In this document: positions 8,497-17,778 of the stretch, piece by piece | Layout of the letters: each line of letters starts with the position of its first letter | How positions within the stretch are numbered: the stretch's first letter is position 1 | Origin: Gleimia europaea ACS-120-V-Col10b | GTDB taxonomy: Bacteria > Actinomycetota > Actinomycetes > Actinomycetales > Actinomycetaceae | DNA: 64,000 nucleotides | NCBI RefSeq assembly: GCF_000411155.1 | Contig: NZ_KE150266.1 | Location: 434,001-498,000, forward strand | Reading direction: 5' to 3' | Made by a program: the position numbers and the translations under genes | Notes under the pieces: model-generated | Database searches by the model: none | The model's input: the letters and a program-made list of their open reading frames with translations, nothing else | Told to the model about the DNA's origin: nothing

Positions 8497-9579
8497 ATGT
8501 CTCAAATCAAGCCGATTGAACTGCCGGATCTGCCCGCACCCGATATCTTGCGGTGTGCGTACATGGAGCTGATCGTCACCGACCTCGCAAAATCACGCGA
8601 GTTCTACGTTGACGCTCTTGGTCTTGTAGTCACGTACGAAGATAACGAAGTCATTTACCTGCGTAGTTTCGAGGAGTTCATCCACCACAACCTCATGCTT
8701 CGCAAGGGCGATGAGGCCGCAGTTCGCGTGTTCTCGTACCGCGTGCGCACGCCGGAAGACCTTGACAAGGCCGTCGCCTTCTACGAGGCACTTGGTTGCG
8801 ATGTCCGCCGCGAAAAAGAAGGCTTTGTGAAGGGTATCGGAGACTCAGTGCGCGTGCTTGACCCACTGGGCTTCCCCTACGAGTTCTTCTACGAAACCGA
8901 GCATCAGAGGCGCATGTGCTGGGATTACGACAAGCAGGGTGCTGGTGCCCTGGTACGCCTCGATCACTTCAACCAGGTTTTCCCCGATGTTGAAGCGGGC
9001 GCGAAGTACCTAGAGCACGGACTCGGTTTCAAACGCACCGAAGATATTGAGGATGAGGACGGCGTCACTTACGCAGCCTGGTTTGCCCGCAAGCAGACGG
9101 TTCATGACACCGCCCTAACCGGTGGCAAGGGTCCGCGCATGCACCACGTTGCTTTTTCTACCCACGAAAAGCACAACATCCTCTACATTTGCGACAAGCT
9201 CGGCGCACTGCGCATGTCGGACCACATTGAGCGCGGCCCTGGCCGCCACGGCGTGTCCAACGCGTTCTACCTCTACCTGCGCGACCCCGATGGTCACCGC
9301 GTGGAGATCTACACGCAGGACTACTACACGGGCGACCCGGACAATCCGCTAGTCACGTGGGATGTGCACGACAACCAGCGCCGCGACTGGTGGGGCCACC
9401 AGGTTGTCCCCTCCTGGTACACGGATGCTTCCCGCGTTGTTGATCTGGATGGCAACCTCGTTCCTCTCATCGAACGCGAAGCTCCAAAGGAGATGGACGT
9501 GACGATTGGAGCCGACGGCTTCTCCTACACCCGCAAGGGCGACACGGAAAAGGGCTTCAAGGTAGGCGAACAGTTGTAA
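8497..9579 (+). CDS. hpaD: homoprotocatechuate (3,4-dihydroxyphenylacetate) 2,3-dioxygenase
   Basis: A 360-residue extradiol ring-cleavage enzyme of the two-VOC-domain type (domains near residues 17-135 and 150-290). The metal triad is visible as His157 (RLDHFN), His217 (MHHVAF) and Glu270 (DGHRVE). His203 (TVHDTAL), His251 and Tyr260 match second-sphere residues known from the Brevibacterium fuscum enzyme with small offsets. The family uses Fe(II) or Mn(II) and opens the ring of homoprotocatechuate next to the diol. AAAGGAG precedes the ATG at 8497. A strong terminator follows. Confidence 0.9.
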   Translation: MSQIKPIELPDLPAPDILRCAYMELIVTDLAKSREFYVDALGLVVTYEDNEVIYLRSFEEFIHHNLMLRKGDEAAVRVFSYRVRTPEDLDKAVAFYEALGCDVRREKEGFVKGIGDSVRVLDPLGFPYEFFYETEHQRRMCWDYDKQGAGALVRLDHFNQVFPDVEAGAKYLEHGLGFKRTEDIEDEDGVTYAAWFARKQTVHDTALTGGKGPRMHHVAFSTHEKHNILYICDKLGALRMSDHIERGPGRHGVSNAFYLYLRDPDGHRVEIYTQDYYTGDPDNPLVTWDVHDNQRRDWWGHQVVPSWYTDASRVVDLDGNLVPLIEREAPKEMDVTIGADGFSYTRKGDTEKGFKVGEQL

Positions 9580-9590
9580 TTCCTTAAATA

Positions 9591-9630
9591 TTTTGCCGGC
9601 CCAAAACGCTTGTGTTTTGGGCCGGCAAAA
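9591..9630 (+). terminator. rho-independent terminator after hpaD
   Basis: A perfect 17-bp stem, TTTTGCCGGCCCAAAAC (9591-9607) against its complement (9614-9630), with a 6-base loop and a T-rich stretch downstream (around 9637-9648). Confidence 0.85.
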
Positions 9631-9733
9631 CAATTATCTTATTTTTTATACATTCTTTAGATAAGATAAACGAAATAGGACGTTTAGAACACTACCGCTC
9701 TTGACGCCTCGTGAATTTTAGAAAGCAGGCACG

Positions 9734-10408
9734 ATGACGGAACATGCTGGAGGATCCATTTCAAAGTCCGAGAAGGTGTATCGGACTTTACGCCAAGGAA
9801 TCCTCTCCGGCCGATATTCGGCTGGTTATCGTCTAGTCCTTGACCGTATCGCGCGCGAGGTTGGAGTTTCAGCGGTTCCGGTTCGGGAAGCTGTTCGCCG
9901 TCTTGAAGCTGAAGGGCTCGTGGAGTTCCAGCGCAATGTTGGCGCAATCGTTACCGGCGTGGACAAGAAGGACTACGCGGTCACGATGGAGACAATGGCG
10001 GTTATGGAAGGCTACGCCACCGCACTGTCTATCCCCTATCTGACAGAAGAAGATCTTAAAGAAGCCCACGAGCTGAATGAGCAGATGCGCGAACTACTAG
10101 CCGGCTCGTTTGACCCGCGAAAGTTCACCACTCTTAACAATCGTTTCCACCGAGTGTTGACGCAGCGTTGCCCCAACCACAGACTTTTTGACTTACTTGA
10201 GCGCGAATGGGATCGGATAACGATCATTCGCCGATCTGCTTTCGCGTTTGATCCAAAGTACTCGACGCGATCCGTGAACGAGCACGATGAGATCTTGAAG
10301 TTGATTGAAGAGGGTTCGCCTTCCGTTGACGTGGAACTTTTGGTTCGCGAACACAAGATGCGCACCATGCGCAAGTACATCGCAACGGACCACAAACCCG
10401 CCTACTAG
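9734..10408 (+). CDS. GntR family transcriptional regulator (FCD type)
   Basis: A 224-residue protein with an N-terminal winged helix (about 10-75; SEKVYRTLRQGILSGRY, then VSAVPVREAVRRLEAEGLVE) and a helical FCD ligand domain (about 85-215) containing the NNRFHRVL and HKMR stretches that carry metal-binding His residues. Regulators of this type usually sense carboxylic acids. It lies between the catabolic genes and the transporter, so it is the prime candidate to bind the ATACGA-N2-TCGTAT sites of this island; the IclR protein is the alternative. Confidence 0.85.
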   Translation: MTEHAGGSISKSEKVYRTLRQGILSGRYSAGYRLVLDRIAREVGVSAVPVREAVRRLEAEGLVEFQRNVGAIVTGVDKKDYAVTMETMAVMEGYATALSIPYLTEEDLKEAHELNEQMRELLAGSFDPRKFTTLNNRFHRVLTQRCPNHRLFDLLEREWDRITIIRRSAFAFDPKYSTRSVNEHDEILKLIEEGSPSVDVELLVREHKMRTMRKYIATDHKPAY

Positions 10409-10757
10409 ATAACACGAGAGCTTTTAAATGGGTGACCGCTATTCGCTCACCTGTTTTAATTTCGGCCACCCACTTAAGAATCGCAACCGCGCGTAGATGA
10501 TTTTACACAATCGCTCGTTTAGCTGATTTCCCTTGCGTTTTCGAAGGCGCGCGAAGCACAGATGCACATTTTTTCGCGGTTTAGAGCATATTTCCGAGAG
10601 CAAAACGTTGCGCAATTGCCTCAGCTAATTACACTATAAATCGTATACGACGTCGTATATGTTCTTGTTTTGATAGTTGCATCGCCGCACGAATCAAGAC
10701 AACCCGGCCCGCTTACCGAAGCCCCCATCTGTTCCTTGCCCCAGACAGGAGACAATC
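10409..10757 (+). promoter_or_regulatory. intergenic region with MHS-transporter promoter and operator
   Basis: A weak hairpin after gntR (GGTGA 10431-10435 with TCACC 10447-10451, then TGTTTT) may end that message. ATACGACGTCGTAT (10645-10658) is a perfect 14-bp palindrome lying just downstream of a promoter-like TTGCGC (10608-10613) and TACACT (10630-10635), spaced 16. This is the same arrangement as before the hpaG fusion. The leader from 10660 to the GTG at 10758 is about 100 bases without another clear signal. Confidence 0.6.
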
Positions 10758-12173
10758 GTGGCAGATAATCACCTCATTCTTAGCCCCAAAAAGAAGGAAG
10801 ACCGCAAGGTTGCGGTAGCAACACTTGTAGGCACCACGGTTGAGTGGTACGACTTCTTCATCTACTCCAACGCTGTTGCTCTAATCTTCGGCCCACTGTT
10901 TTTCGATCCGCTTGCCCAAGATAACGCGTTCTTGGGACAGATCATTGGCTTTGCAACCGTTGGCATCAGCTTCTTCTTCCGCCCCCTGGGCGCGTTGGTA
11001 GCCGGCACACTAGGTGACAAGATCGGCCGCAAATCAATGATGGTCGCAACTTTGATCCTAATGGGTCTTGCAACCGTGCTGATCGGCCTGCTTCCCACTT
11101 ACCAAACGATCGGCATTTGGGCCCCCATCCTGCTGGTGCTGCTGCGCATTGTGCAGGGATTCTCCGCCGGCGGCGAGTGGGGCGGAGCCGCCCTCATGGC
11201 CGTGGAGCACGCACCGGCAGACAAACGCGGCTGGTACGGGGGCTTCCCTCAGGTTGGCGTGCCACTAGGTATGCTTACCGCTACGGGCGTACTCGCAATC
11301 GTGCACAACATTTCCGGTGATGCCTTCAACACATGGGGCTGGCGAGTACCGTTCCTGTTCTCGATCGTAATGATCGCCATCGGCATGTTCATTCGCCTTG
11401 GCGTTGCCGAATCCCCCATTTTCGAAGAGGTTTCAAAGGATGCGGATCAGCTCCGCCTCCCAATCGTGCAGATGTTTAAGTACAACGGCAAGCAGCTGGT
11501 ACAGGGCGCCTTAGCCTTCATGGGTAACGGCGTTGTTGGCTACATGATTACCGGCGGTTTCATCCTTGCCTACACCTCCGGCCCTAACGGTATGGGTCTT
11601 GACGGCAACAAGATGCTCCACATCATCACACTTGCGTCTGCATCTTGGATCGTCACCACTTTGTTCGCCGCGTGGATCTCAGACCGGATCGGCCGTGTTC
11701 GCACCTTCCAGATCGGCTTTGTTCTGAATCTGATCTGGGTATTTCCCCTCTTCATGCTGATCAATACCGGTGAGTGGTCCAACATTATGTTGGCCATCTT
11801 GCCGCTAACGATCGGCCTGGGACTCACCTACGGCCCACAGTCCGCTATGTTTGCCGAGATCTTCCCAGCACGTGTGCGCTACTCCGGCGCCGGCCTTGCT
11901 TACGCGATTGGAGCGATTCTTGGTGGCGCGTTCTCCCCGCTCATCTCCACCTTCCTCTACGGCAAGTTCGGCACCTCTACCGCGATTTCGACCTACCTAT
12001 TCACCTTCACCGCCATCGGTTTGATCGCCGTATCTACCATCAAGGACCGCACGGGCCTGCCACTCGGCAAGGATGCTAACGACATCCCCGGCAATGCGGA
12101 GCTTGAGGCTGCAGTTGCCGCGCAGAAGGTCACAGGCACGCCAGCAACGTTTGAGCACGGCGCTGGATACTAA
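10758..12173 (+). CDS. MHS-family MFS transporter, probable aromatic acid:H+ symporter
   Basis: A 471-residue major facilitator with about 12 membrane segments. The start region GTTVEWYDFFIYSNAVAL and RIVQGFSAGGEWGGAALM, plus DKIGRKSM after TM2, are hallmarks of the metabolite:H+ symporter group (ShiA, ProP, KgtP). The GTG at 10758 has CAGGAG five bases upstream and is preferred to the longer in-frame start at 10677. Context suggests uptake of 4-hydroxyphenylacetate, homoprotocatechuate or a similar acid; the substrate is inference. A clean terminator follows. Confidence 0.85.
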   Translation: MADNHLILSPKKKEDRKVAVATLVGTTVEWYDFFIYSNAVALIFGPLFFDPLAQDNAFLGQIIGFATVGISFFFRPLGALVAGTLGDKIGRKSMMVATLILMGLATVLIGLLPTYQTIGIWAPILLVLLRIVQGFSAGGEWGGAALMAVEHAPADKRGWYGGFPQVGVPLGMLTATGVLAIVHNISGDAFNTWGWRVPFLFSIVMIAIGMFIRLGVAESPIFEEVSKDADQLRLPIVQMFKYNGKQLVQGALAFMGNGVVGYMITGGFILAYTSGPNGMGLDGNKMLHIITLASASWIVTTLFAAWISDRIGRVRTFQIGFVLNLIWVFPLFMLINTGEWSNIMLAILPLTIGLGLTYGPQSAMFAEIFPARVRYSGAGLAYAIGAILGGAFSPLISTFLYGKFGTSTAISTYLFTFTAIGLIAVSTIKDRTGLPLGKDANDIPGNAELEAAVAAQKVTGTPATFEHGAGY

Positions 12174-12181
12174 GCCGTAAA

Positions 12182-12222
12182 ACGCGTGGCCCCTCGGTGT
12201 ACTCCGCAGAGGGGCCACGCGT
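12182..12222 (+). terminator. terminator hairpin after the MHS transporter
   Basis: ACGCGTGGCCCCTC (12182-12195) and its exact complement (12209-12222) form a 14-bp stem with a 13-base loop. There is no long T-run. Confidence 0.7.
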
Positions 12223-12258
12223 ATCTAGGGCCTCCCCTTACACAAACACCTGGTAGAT

Positions 12259-12272
12259 TTATATACGATTCT
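12259..12272. promoter_or_regulatory. half-site of the island operator before the IclR gene
   Basis: TTATATACGATT repeats one arm of the ATCATATACGAT operator seen at 5268 and 10641. The other arm is not conserved, so binding is uncertain. Confidence 0.3.
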
Positions 12273-12340
12273 TTTTACTTAGCCGGTTTTATATGCGCCC
12301 GCCGGCGCAGACCGCGACATCACAGGTGGGGAGCTCATCC

Positions 12341-13024
12341 ATGGCGGCACGCTCAGACATTACGCAAACATTGTCTCGCGGTATCTCGATCCTCGAAGTG
12401 CTTGCACAATCCCCCACGCCCCCAACCACCACCGACCTGGCCGACTTCTTAGACGTGCCGCGCACCAACGTGAACCGACTACTAAATACCTTGCTGGCGC
12501 ATGACCTCATTTCTGGATCTTCAAAGGGCTGGAGAATTGGGGCTGGTATTCACAAGCTGGCAGATACCAAGTCACAGGTGGTGGATGAGACACCGGACGT
12601 ACTAAAACGCATCGCAAATCGCCTCGATATGACAGCGTTCCTCGTTCACGCCCGCAACGAAATGTGCGTCACCTTGGCGTGCGCAGAGATTCCTCGCGAA
12701 GGCGCCACGCTTGTGCAGCGCCCCGGAACCGTCCACTCTTTGCAGGTTGGGGCACCGGGCATCGCCCTGCTCGTCTCAATGGGAGACCGTATGGGATCCG
12801 CAGGGCTGAAAGAACTTGCCGGGTCAAAGTTTGAGGAAGTGAAACGCGCCCGCAGGCGCGGATGGGCGTACTCCAAAGATGAGGTGATTCCCGGTCTCAC
12901 CTCCGTTGCCGTCCCCGTGCGAGGCACCTACATGGAGCCCACAGCCCTTGCCATCGTCACTCTCACCGAACCAAACATTGACGAGGTTGTGGCTGTGCTG
13001 AGCGAAGAAATACAATCGCTGTGA
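12341..13024 (+). CDS. IclR family transcriptional regulator
   Basis: A 227-residue protein with an N-terminal winged helix (TQTLSRGISILEVLAQ, then TTDLADFLDVPRTNVNRLLNTLLAHDLI) and a GAF-like effector domain ending in SVAVPVRG and a C-terminal helix. The ATG at 12341 has a GGGGAG site and is preferred to an ATG 16 codons upstream. IclR regulators often control aromatic catabolism. It is the second regulator of the island. Its effector domain is somewhat short. Confidence 0.85.
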   Translation: MAARSDITQTLSRGISILEVLAQSPTPPTTTDLADFLDVPRTNVNRLLNTLLAHDLISGSSKGWRIGAGIHKLADTKSQVVDETPDVLKRIANRLDMTAFLVHARNEMCVTLACAEIPREGATLVQRPGTVHSLQVGAPGIALLVSMGDRMGSAGLKELAGSKFEEVKRARRRGWAYSKDEVIPGLTSVAVPVRGTYMEPTALAIVTLTEPNIDEVVAVLSEEIQSL

Positions 13025-13150
13025 CGTGATACCTCCCACCTAAAACGACACGAATAGCGCCTGTGAATTTCGTAGCTGATAGCATGAGCGATAGCCTTAA
13101 AACAGACGCTTAAGCCTGTCTATTTATCGTATTCACCAGGAGACTAAAGC

Positions 13151-15817
13151 ATGTCACCAACTACGCAAGATGCCGGACACAACAAGCTGCCAGCACCGGT
13201 TGTTCCGGAACGCGTGAGCGCTGACGGCCTCGAAGAAAAATGGATGACCAAGTGGGATGAACGTGACGTTTACGCGTTCGATCGCGATACCACCCGTAAA
13301 GAGGTTTACTCGATTGATACTCCCCCGCCCACGGTTTCGGGGTCATTGCACGTAGGTCACGTGTTCTCCTACACCCACACCGATACGATTGCGCGCTATC
13401 AGCGTATGCGCGGCAAGAACGTGTTTTACCCAATGGGTTGGGATGACAACGGTCTGCCCACTGAGCGTCGCGTACAGAACTATTACGGGGTTCGTTGCGA
13501 TCCTTCACTCCCCTATGACCCGGATTTTAAGCCGCCATTTGAGGGCAATGCGAAATCGGTGAAAAACCGCGACCAGGTACCTATCTCGCGAAAGAACTTC
13601 ATTGAGCTGTGCCTGAAACTCACGGCACAGGACGAGAAGGGTTTTGAACAGCTGTGGCGCCGGCTTGGCCTTTCCGTTGACTGGGAGCACAATTACCAAA
13701 CTATTGGCGAGCGCGCGCAGCGCGTTGCGCAGGCTGGATTCTTGCGCAACCTTGCGCGTGGAGAAGCATACCAGGCGGAAGCTCCGGGACTATGGGACGT
13801 GACGTTCCAGACCGCTGTGGCACAGGCCGAGTTGGAGGCGCGCGAGTACCCCGGATTCTTCCACTCGTTCGCATTCCACGGTAAGGATGGCAACGTAGTT
13901 ATTGAGACCACCCGTCCCGAGCTTCTGCCCGCATGTGTTGCGCTGATCGCACACCCTGATGATGAGCGTTACGCCGGCCTGTTTGGCACTACCGTGAAGT
14001 CCCCCGGCTTCAACGTTGAAGTTCCCGTTCTGCCCCACCCAATGGCTGAAATGGACAAAGGTTCGGGTATCGCAATGTGCTGTACGTTCGGCGACCTCGT
14101 GGACGTGCAGTGGTGGCGTGAGCTAGACCTGCCAATGCGTTCGATTCTGGAAAAGGACGGACGCATTCAAGTTGGTGTTCCCGAGTGGATCGTGGACGAG
14201 GATGGCGCACAGCTGTTCCGCGAAATTGAGGGCAAAACTACCTTCTCAGCGCGGGAGGTAATTGTGAAGCATCTTGCGGATACGGGCGAGATGATCGGCA
14301 ATCCCGAACCAACCATGCGTAACACTAACTTCTTCGAAAAGGGTGACAAACCGCTTGAGATCGTAACGTCCAGACAGTGGTACATCCGTAATGGTGGCAA
14401 GGATTTCACCCGCCCTGGCGCTAAAGCGAACTTGAATACCGAACTACTTGAGCGGGGCGAAGAGCTTGCCTTCCACCCCGATTTCATGCGCGTGCGCTAC
14501 GACAACTGGGTGCAGGGCCTCAATTCTGACTGGCTGATTTCGCGCCAACGCTTCTTTGGCGTGCCGCTGCCGATTTGGTACCGCATTGACAAGGACGGAC
14601 ACGTACACTACGACGACGTACTGGTTCCAAATGAAGCTCGTTTGCCGATTGATCCCACGATTGACGTGCCCGAAGGCTACGAGGAAAGCCACCGGAACCA
14701 GCCGGGCGGTTTCGCCGCTGAAGTAGACATCATGGACACGTGGGCAACTTCATCACTCAGCCCCCAGGTTGCTGGCGGCTGGCTTTTTGACGATGAGTTG
14801 TTCGAGCAGGTATACCCGATGGATCTGCGCCCGCAGGGACAGGACATCATTCGTACTTGGCTGTTTTCCACCCTGCTTCGCGCACATCTTGAGTTCGATG
14901 GCTTGCCGTGGAAGCACGCCGCGATTTCGGGCTGGATTCTTGACCCGGATCGCAAGAAGATGTCCAAGTCTAAGGGCAACGTAGTCACACCCATGGGACT
15001 GTTGGATAAGCACGGCTCAGATGCGGTGCGCTACTGGGCAGCATCGGCTCGCCTTGGCACCGACGCAGCGTTTGACGAGGGACAAATGAAGATTGGCCGT
15101 CGCCTTGCCATCAAACTCTTGAATGCTTCGAAGTTTGCGCTGACGATGGGCCAGGGCGCGGATCTTGATCTGCACCCGCTGAACGTGACAGAAAACCTGG
15201 ATCGCGCAGTGTTAGCGCAGCTATACGAGGTTGTAAAGACTGCTACCGAGGCGATGGAAAAGTACGATCACACGCGTGCACTGGAAGTCACTGAGAAGTT
15301 CTTCTGGACATTCTGCGACGACTACTTGGAGCTCGTGAAAGAACGCGCATACAACCGTGATGGTAAGTGGACGCCGAGTCAGGCGATGTCTGCCCGCTCT
15401 GCCCTCGCTATCACTGTTGATACGGTTGTACGCCTATTCGCTCCGTTCCTGCCGTTCGCAGCCGAAGAGGTCTGGTCTTGGTACCGTCCCGGTTCCGTCC
15501 ACAACGCGCAGTGGCCAAGCCCGCTCGACCTGCAAAACGTTGATGGCAACCCGAGCATTTTGGAAGCCACCTCGGAGGCCCTAGTTAAGCTTCGCCGTGT
15601 GAAATCCGAGAACAAGGTTTCGCCGCGCACCCCGTTCTTGCATGCAACTCTTGAGGTTCCAGCCGGAATGGTTGATTTGCTTGAACTGACGCGCGAGGAT
15701 CTGTCACTCGTGACCCACATTGAAGGTAAGTTTGTTATTCGCCCGTCAGCAGAAGACGAGGTTGCGGTGGTCGATTACGAGCTTGGGGAACCCCCTGCTC
15801 GCAAACCGCGAAACTAA
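13151..15817 (+). CDS. valS: valine--tRNA ligase
   Basis: An 888-residue class I synthetase with HVGH (67-70; the HIGH box) and KMSKS (603-607). The editing (CP1) domain lies between, with the ETTRPE motif. It charges tRNA-Val with valine. Stretches such as RRVQNYYGVRCDPSLPY and LGLSVDWEHNYQTI, and the lack of the long C-terminal coiled coil of E. coli ValS, suggest the shorter archaeal-like ValRS type also found in some bacteria; that subtype call is from memory. AGGAGA precedes the ATG. No T-box is visible in the 126-base leader. The acyl-CoA synthetase gene follows after nine bases. Confidence 0.95.
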   Translation: MSPTTQDAGHNKLPAPVVPERVSADGLEEKWMTKWDERDVYAFDRDTTRKEVYSIDTPPPTVSGSLHVGHVFSYTHTDTIARYQRMRGKNVFYPMGWDDNGLPTERRVQNYYGVRCDPSLPYDPDFKPPFEGNAKSVKNRDQVPISRKNFIELCLKLTAQDEKGFEQLWRRLGLSVDWEHNYQTIGERAQRVAQAGFLRNLARGEAYQAEAPGLWDVTFQTAVAQAELEAREYPGFFHSFAFHGKDGNVVIETTRPELLPACVALIAHPDDERYAGLFGTTVKSPGFNVEVPVLPHPMAEMDKGSGIAMCCTFGDLVDVQWWRELDLPMRSILEKDGRIQVGVPEWIVDEDGAQLFREIEGKTTFSAREVIVKHLADTGEMIGNPEPTMRNTNFFEKGDKPLEIVTSRQWYIRNGGKDFTRPGAKANLNTELLERGEELAFHPDFMRVRYDNWVQGLNSDWLISRQRFFGVPLPIWYRIDKDGHVHYDDVLVPNEARLPIDPTIDVPEGYEESHRNQPGGFAAEVDIMDTWATSSLSPQVAGGWLFDDELFEQVYPMDLRPQGQDIIRTWLFSTLLRAHLEFDGLPWKHAAISGWILDPDRKKMSKSKGNVVTPMGLLDKHGSDAVRYWAASARLGTDAAFDEGQMKIGRRLAIKLLNASKFALTMGQGADLDLHPLNVTENLDRAVLAQLYEVVKTATEAMEKYDHTRALEVTEKFFWTFCDDYLELVKERAYNRDGKWTPSQAMSARSALAITVDTVVRLFAPFLPFAAEEVWSWYRPGSVHNAQWPSPLDLQNVDGNPSILEATSEALVKLRRVKSENKVSPRTPFLHATLEVPAGMVDLLELTREDLSLVTHIEGKFVIRPSAEDEVAVVDYELGEPPARKPRN

Positions 15818-15826
15818 GGTGATCGT

Positions 15827-17701
15827 ATGAGTACTGAGAGCAAGAACCGCAAGCCCGCGCAGGATTCCGCGCCGGAAGTGTTGGAATGGCACGCGCCCGT
15901 GCTGGTCAAGATCGAAGAACACGAGTCCGTTCCCTCGATGTTCCGCGAGCGCGTCAAACGGGATCCGCGCGAGGCAATGATCGCCCGCAAGGCACAGATG
16001 GGTTCGACATGGCGAGAGATGTCCGCGCAGGATTTCTTGGACGAAGTAAACCTCGTTGCTAGGGGCCTCATTGGCCTTGGCCTGCAGCCGGGCGACACAA
16101 TTTCTATCATGTCGCACACGCGATACGAATGGACGCTTGTCGATTTTGCCTCCTGGAGTGCTGGGCTAGTGGTGGTCCCCATCTATGAGACGTCTTCGGT
16201 AGACCAGATTAAATACATCTTGGAAGATTCTGATGTGAAGATGGTCGTTACGGAAACGATGGTTATGGCCCAGCTGGTGCAGGCAGCTCGAGCAACTCTC
16301 GACAGTTCTATCCAGATTTTCTCATTCGACAACTCGGCGATCATGCGGATCACAGAAGCCGGAGCAGGCGTAGATGAAGCAGAGGTTGACTCTCGAATCG
16401 CCGGACTAAACATCCACAAGCCGGCCTCGATTGTGTACACGTCTGGCACAACGGGCAAGCCGAAGGGAACCGTTTTAACGCACGGAAACTTCGTGACCCT
16501 GGTCAAGAACGGTCACAAGTGGATGCCGGACGTAGCCTACCCACGCTCTTCAAGACTGTTGCTGTTCTTGCCACTGGCGCACGTGTATGCGCGCATGCTG
16601 GAAGTTTTCCAAATTACAGGCCATGGCCTCATGGCACACACGCCTAACACGCGCAACTTGCTTTCTGATTTGGAAAGCTTCAAACCCACTTACCTGCTTG
16701 CAGTCCCCCGCGTGCTCGAAAAGATCTATAACTCGGCAGACGCGGCAGCTGGCAGTGGTGTTGCCCTCAAGACGTTCCGCTGGGCTGTGAAGATCGCAGT
16801 CCAGTACTCTAAGGCTCTTGACACCAAGCTGGGCCCATCGCGGATCCTTACGGCCCAACACCAGGTAGCTGATGCCATGGTCTACCGAAAGATTCGGGCG
16901 CTTCTGGGAGGCAATTGCAAGTACATAGTTTCTGGTGGTGGCCCCCTGGGCGAAAAGCTTGGGCACTTCTTCCGGGGCATCGGAATCATCGTTCTCGAAG
17001 GGTACGGCCTAACGGAAACGCTTGGCCCGATGGCGGTTAACACACCTACCATTTCAAAGATTGGCACGGTTGGGCCACCGGTTGCGACCGTGGGTGTGCG
17101 CATTTCAGATACGGGTGAAATCCTTATCAAGGGCCCAACCATTTTCTCTCACTATCACAACATGCCTGAGGAAACGGCGGCAGCGTTCGACGAGGATGGC
17201 TGGTTCCACACCGGCGATATCGGTTCCCTGGACCGTGACGGTTACGTGACTATCAGCGGGCGCCAGAAGGAAATCATTGTTACCGCTGGCGGCAAGAACG
17301 TTGTACCCACCGTTTTAGAAGATAAGCTGCGTGGACACCCGCTGATCTCGCAGGTGGTTGTGGTTGGCGACCTTCGCCCATTTGTGGCCGCGCTCATAAC
17401 TTTGGATGCGGAGATGCTTCCAGGCTGGTTGAAGAATCACAATCTACCTGCGATGACGGTCTCGGAGGCAATGAATCATCCGGAGGTTCTTGCGGCGCTA
17501 AACCGTGCGGTTGAACGCGCAAACAAGGCTGTATCCCGAGCCGAGTCAATCCGTAAGTTCAAGGTTTTATCTACCGACTTTACCGAGGCCAACGGTATGC
17601 TGACGCCGTCCATGAAGGTCAAGCGTCCCGTTGTTCTGGAAGCGTTTAAGGACGAAATCGACGAGATCTACGGCGGCCCCGTACGCGAAGCAGGCGAATA
17701 G
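15827..17701 (+). CDS. AMP-dependent long-chain fatty acid--CoA ligase
   Basis: A 624-residue adenylate-forming enzyme. The P-loop-like YTSGTTGKPKGTVLTHGNF is near residue 205, the A5 region GYGLTETLGPMAVN near 395, the hinge GWFHTGDIGSLDRDGYVTISGR near 460, and the catalytic Lys region is in the C-terminal part (LTPSMKVKRP). Such proteins activate fatty acids to acyl-CoA. It is coupled to valS, which is probably convenience rather than function. Confidence 0.9.
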   Translation: MSTESKNRKPAQDSAPEVLEWHAPVLVKIEEHESVPSMFRERVKRDPREAMIARKAQMGSTWREMSAQDFLDEVNLVARGLIGLGLQPGDTISIMSHTRYEWTLVDFASWSAGLVVVPIYETSSVDQIKYILEDSDVKMVVTETMVMAQLVQAARATLDSSIQIFSFDNSAIMRITEAGAGVDEAEVDSRIAGLNIHKPASIVYTSGTTGKPKGTVLTHGNFVTLVKNGHKWMPDVAYPRSSRLLLFLPLAHVYARMLEVFQITGHGLMAHTPNTRNLLSDLESFKPTYLLAVPRVLEKIYNSADAAAGSGVALKTFRWAVKIAVQYSKALDTKLGPSRILTAQHQVADAMVYRKIRALLGGNCKYIVSGGGPLGEKLGHFFRGIGIIVLEGYGLTETLGPMAVNTPTISKIGTVGPPVATVGVRISDTGEILIKGPTIFSHYHNMPEETAAAFDEDGWFHTGDIGSLDRDGYVTISGRQKEIIVTAGGKNVVPTVLEDKLRGHPLISQVVVVGDLRPFVAALITLDAEMLPGWLKNHNLPAMTVSEAMNHPEVLAALNRAVERANKAVSRAESIRKFKVLSTDFTEANGMLTPSMKVKRPVVLEAFKDEIDEIYGGPVREAGE

Positions 17702-17718
17702 TCGTCCCTAAAACAGTT

Positions 17719-17744
17719 GTGGCGAGCACTTTTGTGCTCGCCAC
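17719..17744. terminator. terminator between convergent acyl-CoA ligase and chorismate mutase genes
   Basis: GTGGCGAGCAC-TTTT-GTGCTCGCCAC is a perfect 11-bp stem with a 4-base loop. T-rich sequence follows on the plus strand (CTTTATTTAT). Confidence 0.8.
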
Positions 17745-17778
17745 TGCTTTATTTATCTAATGCTCAGCGCTGCGCGGA

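Noticed and set aside
13025..13150. Possible T-box leader before valS
   Set aside because: The leader is only 126 bases, lacks the conserved T-box sequence and has no terminator/antiterminator pair.
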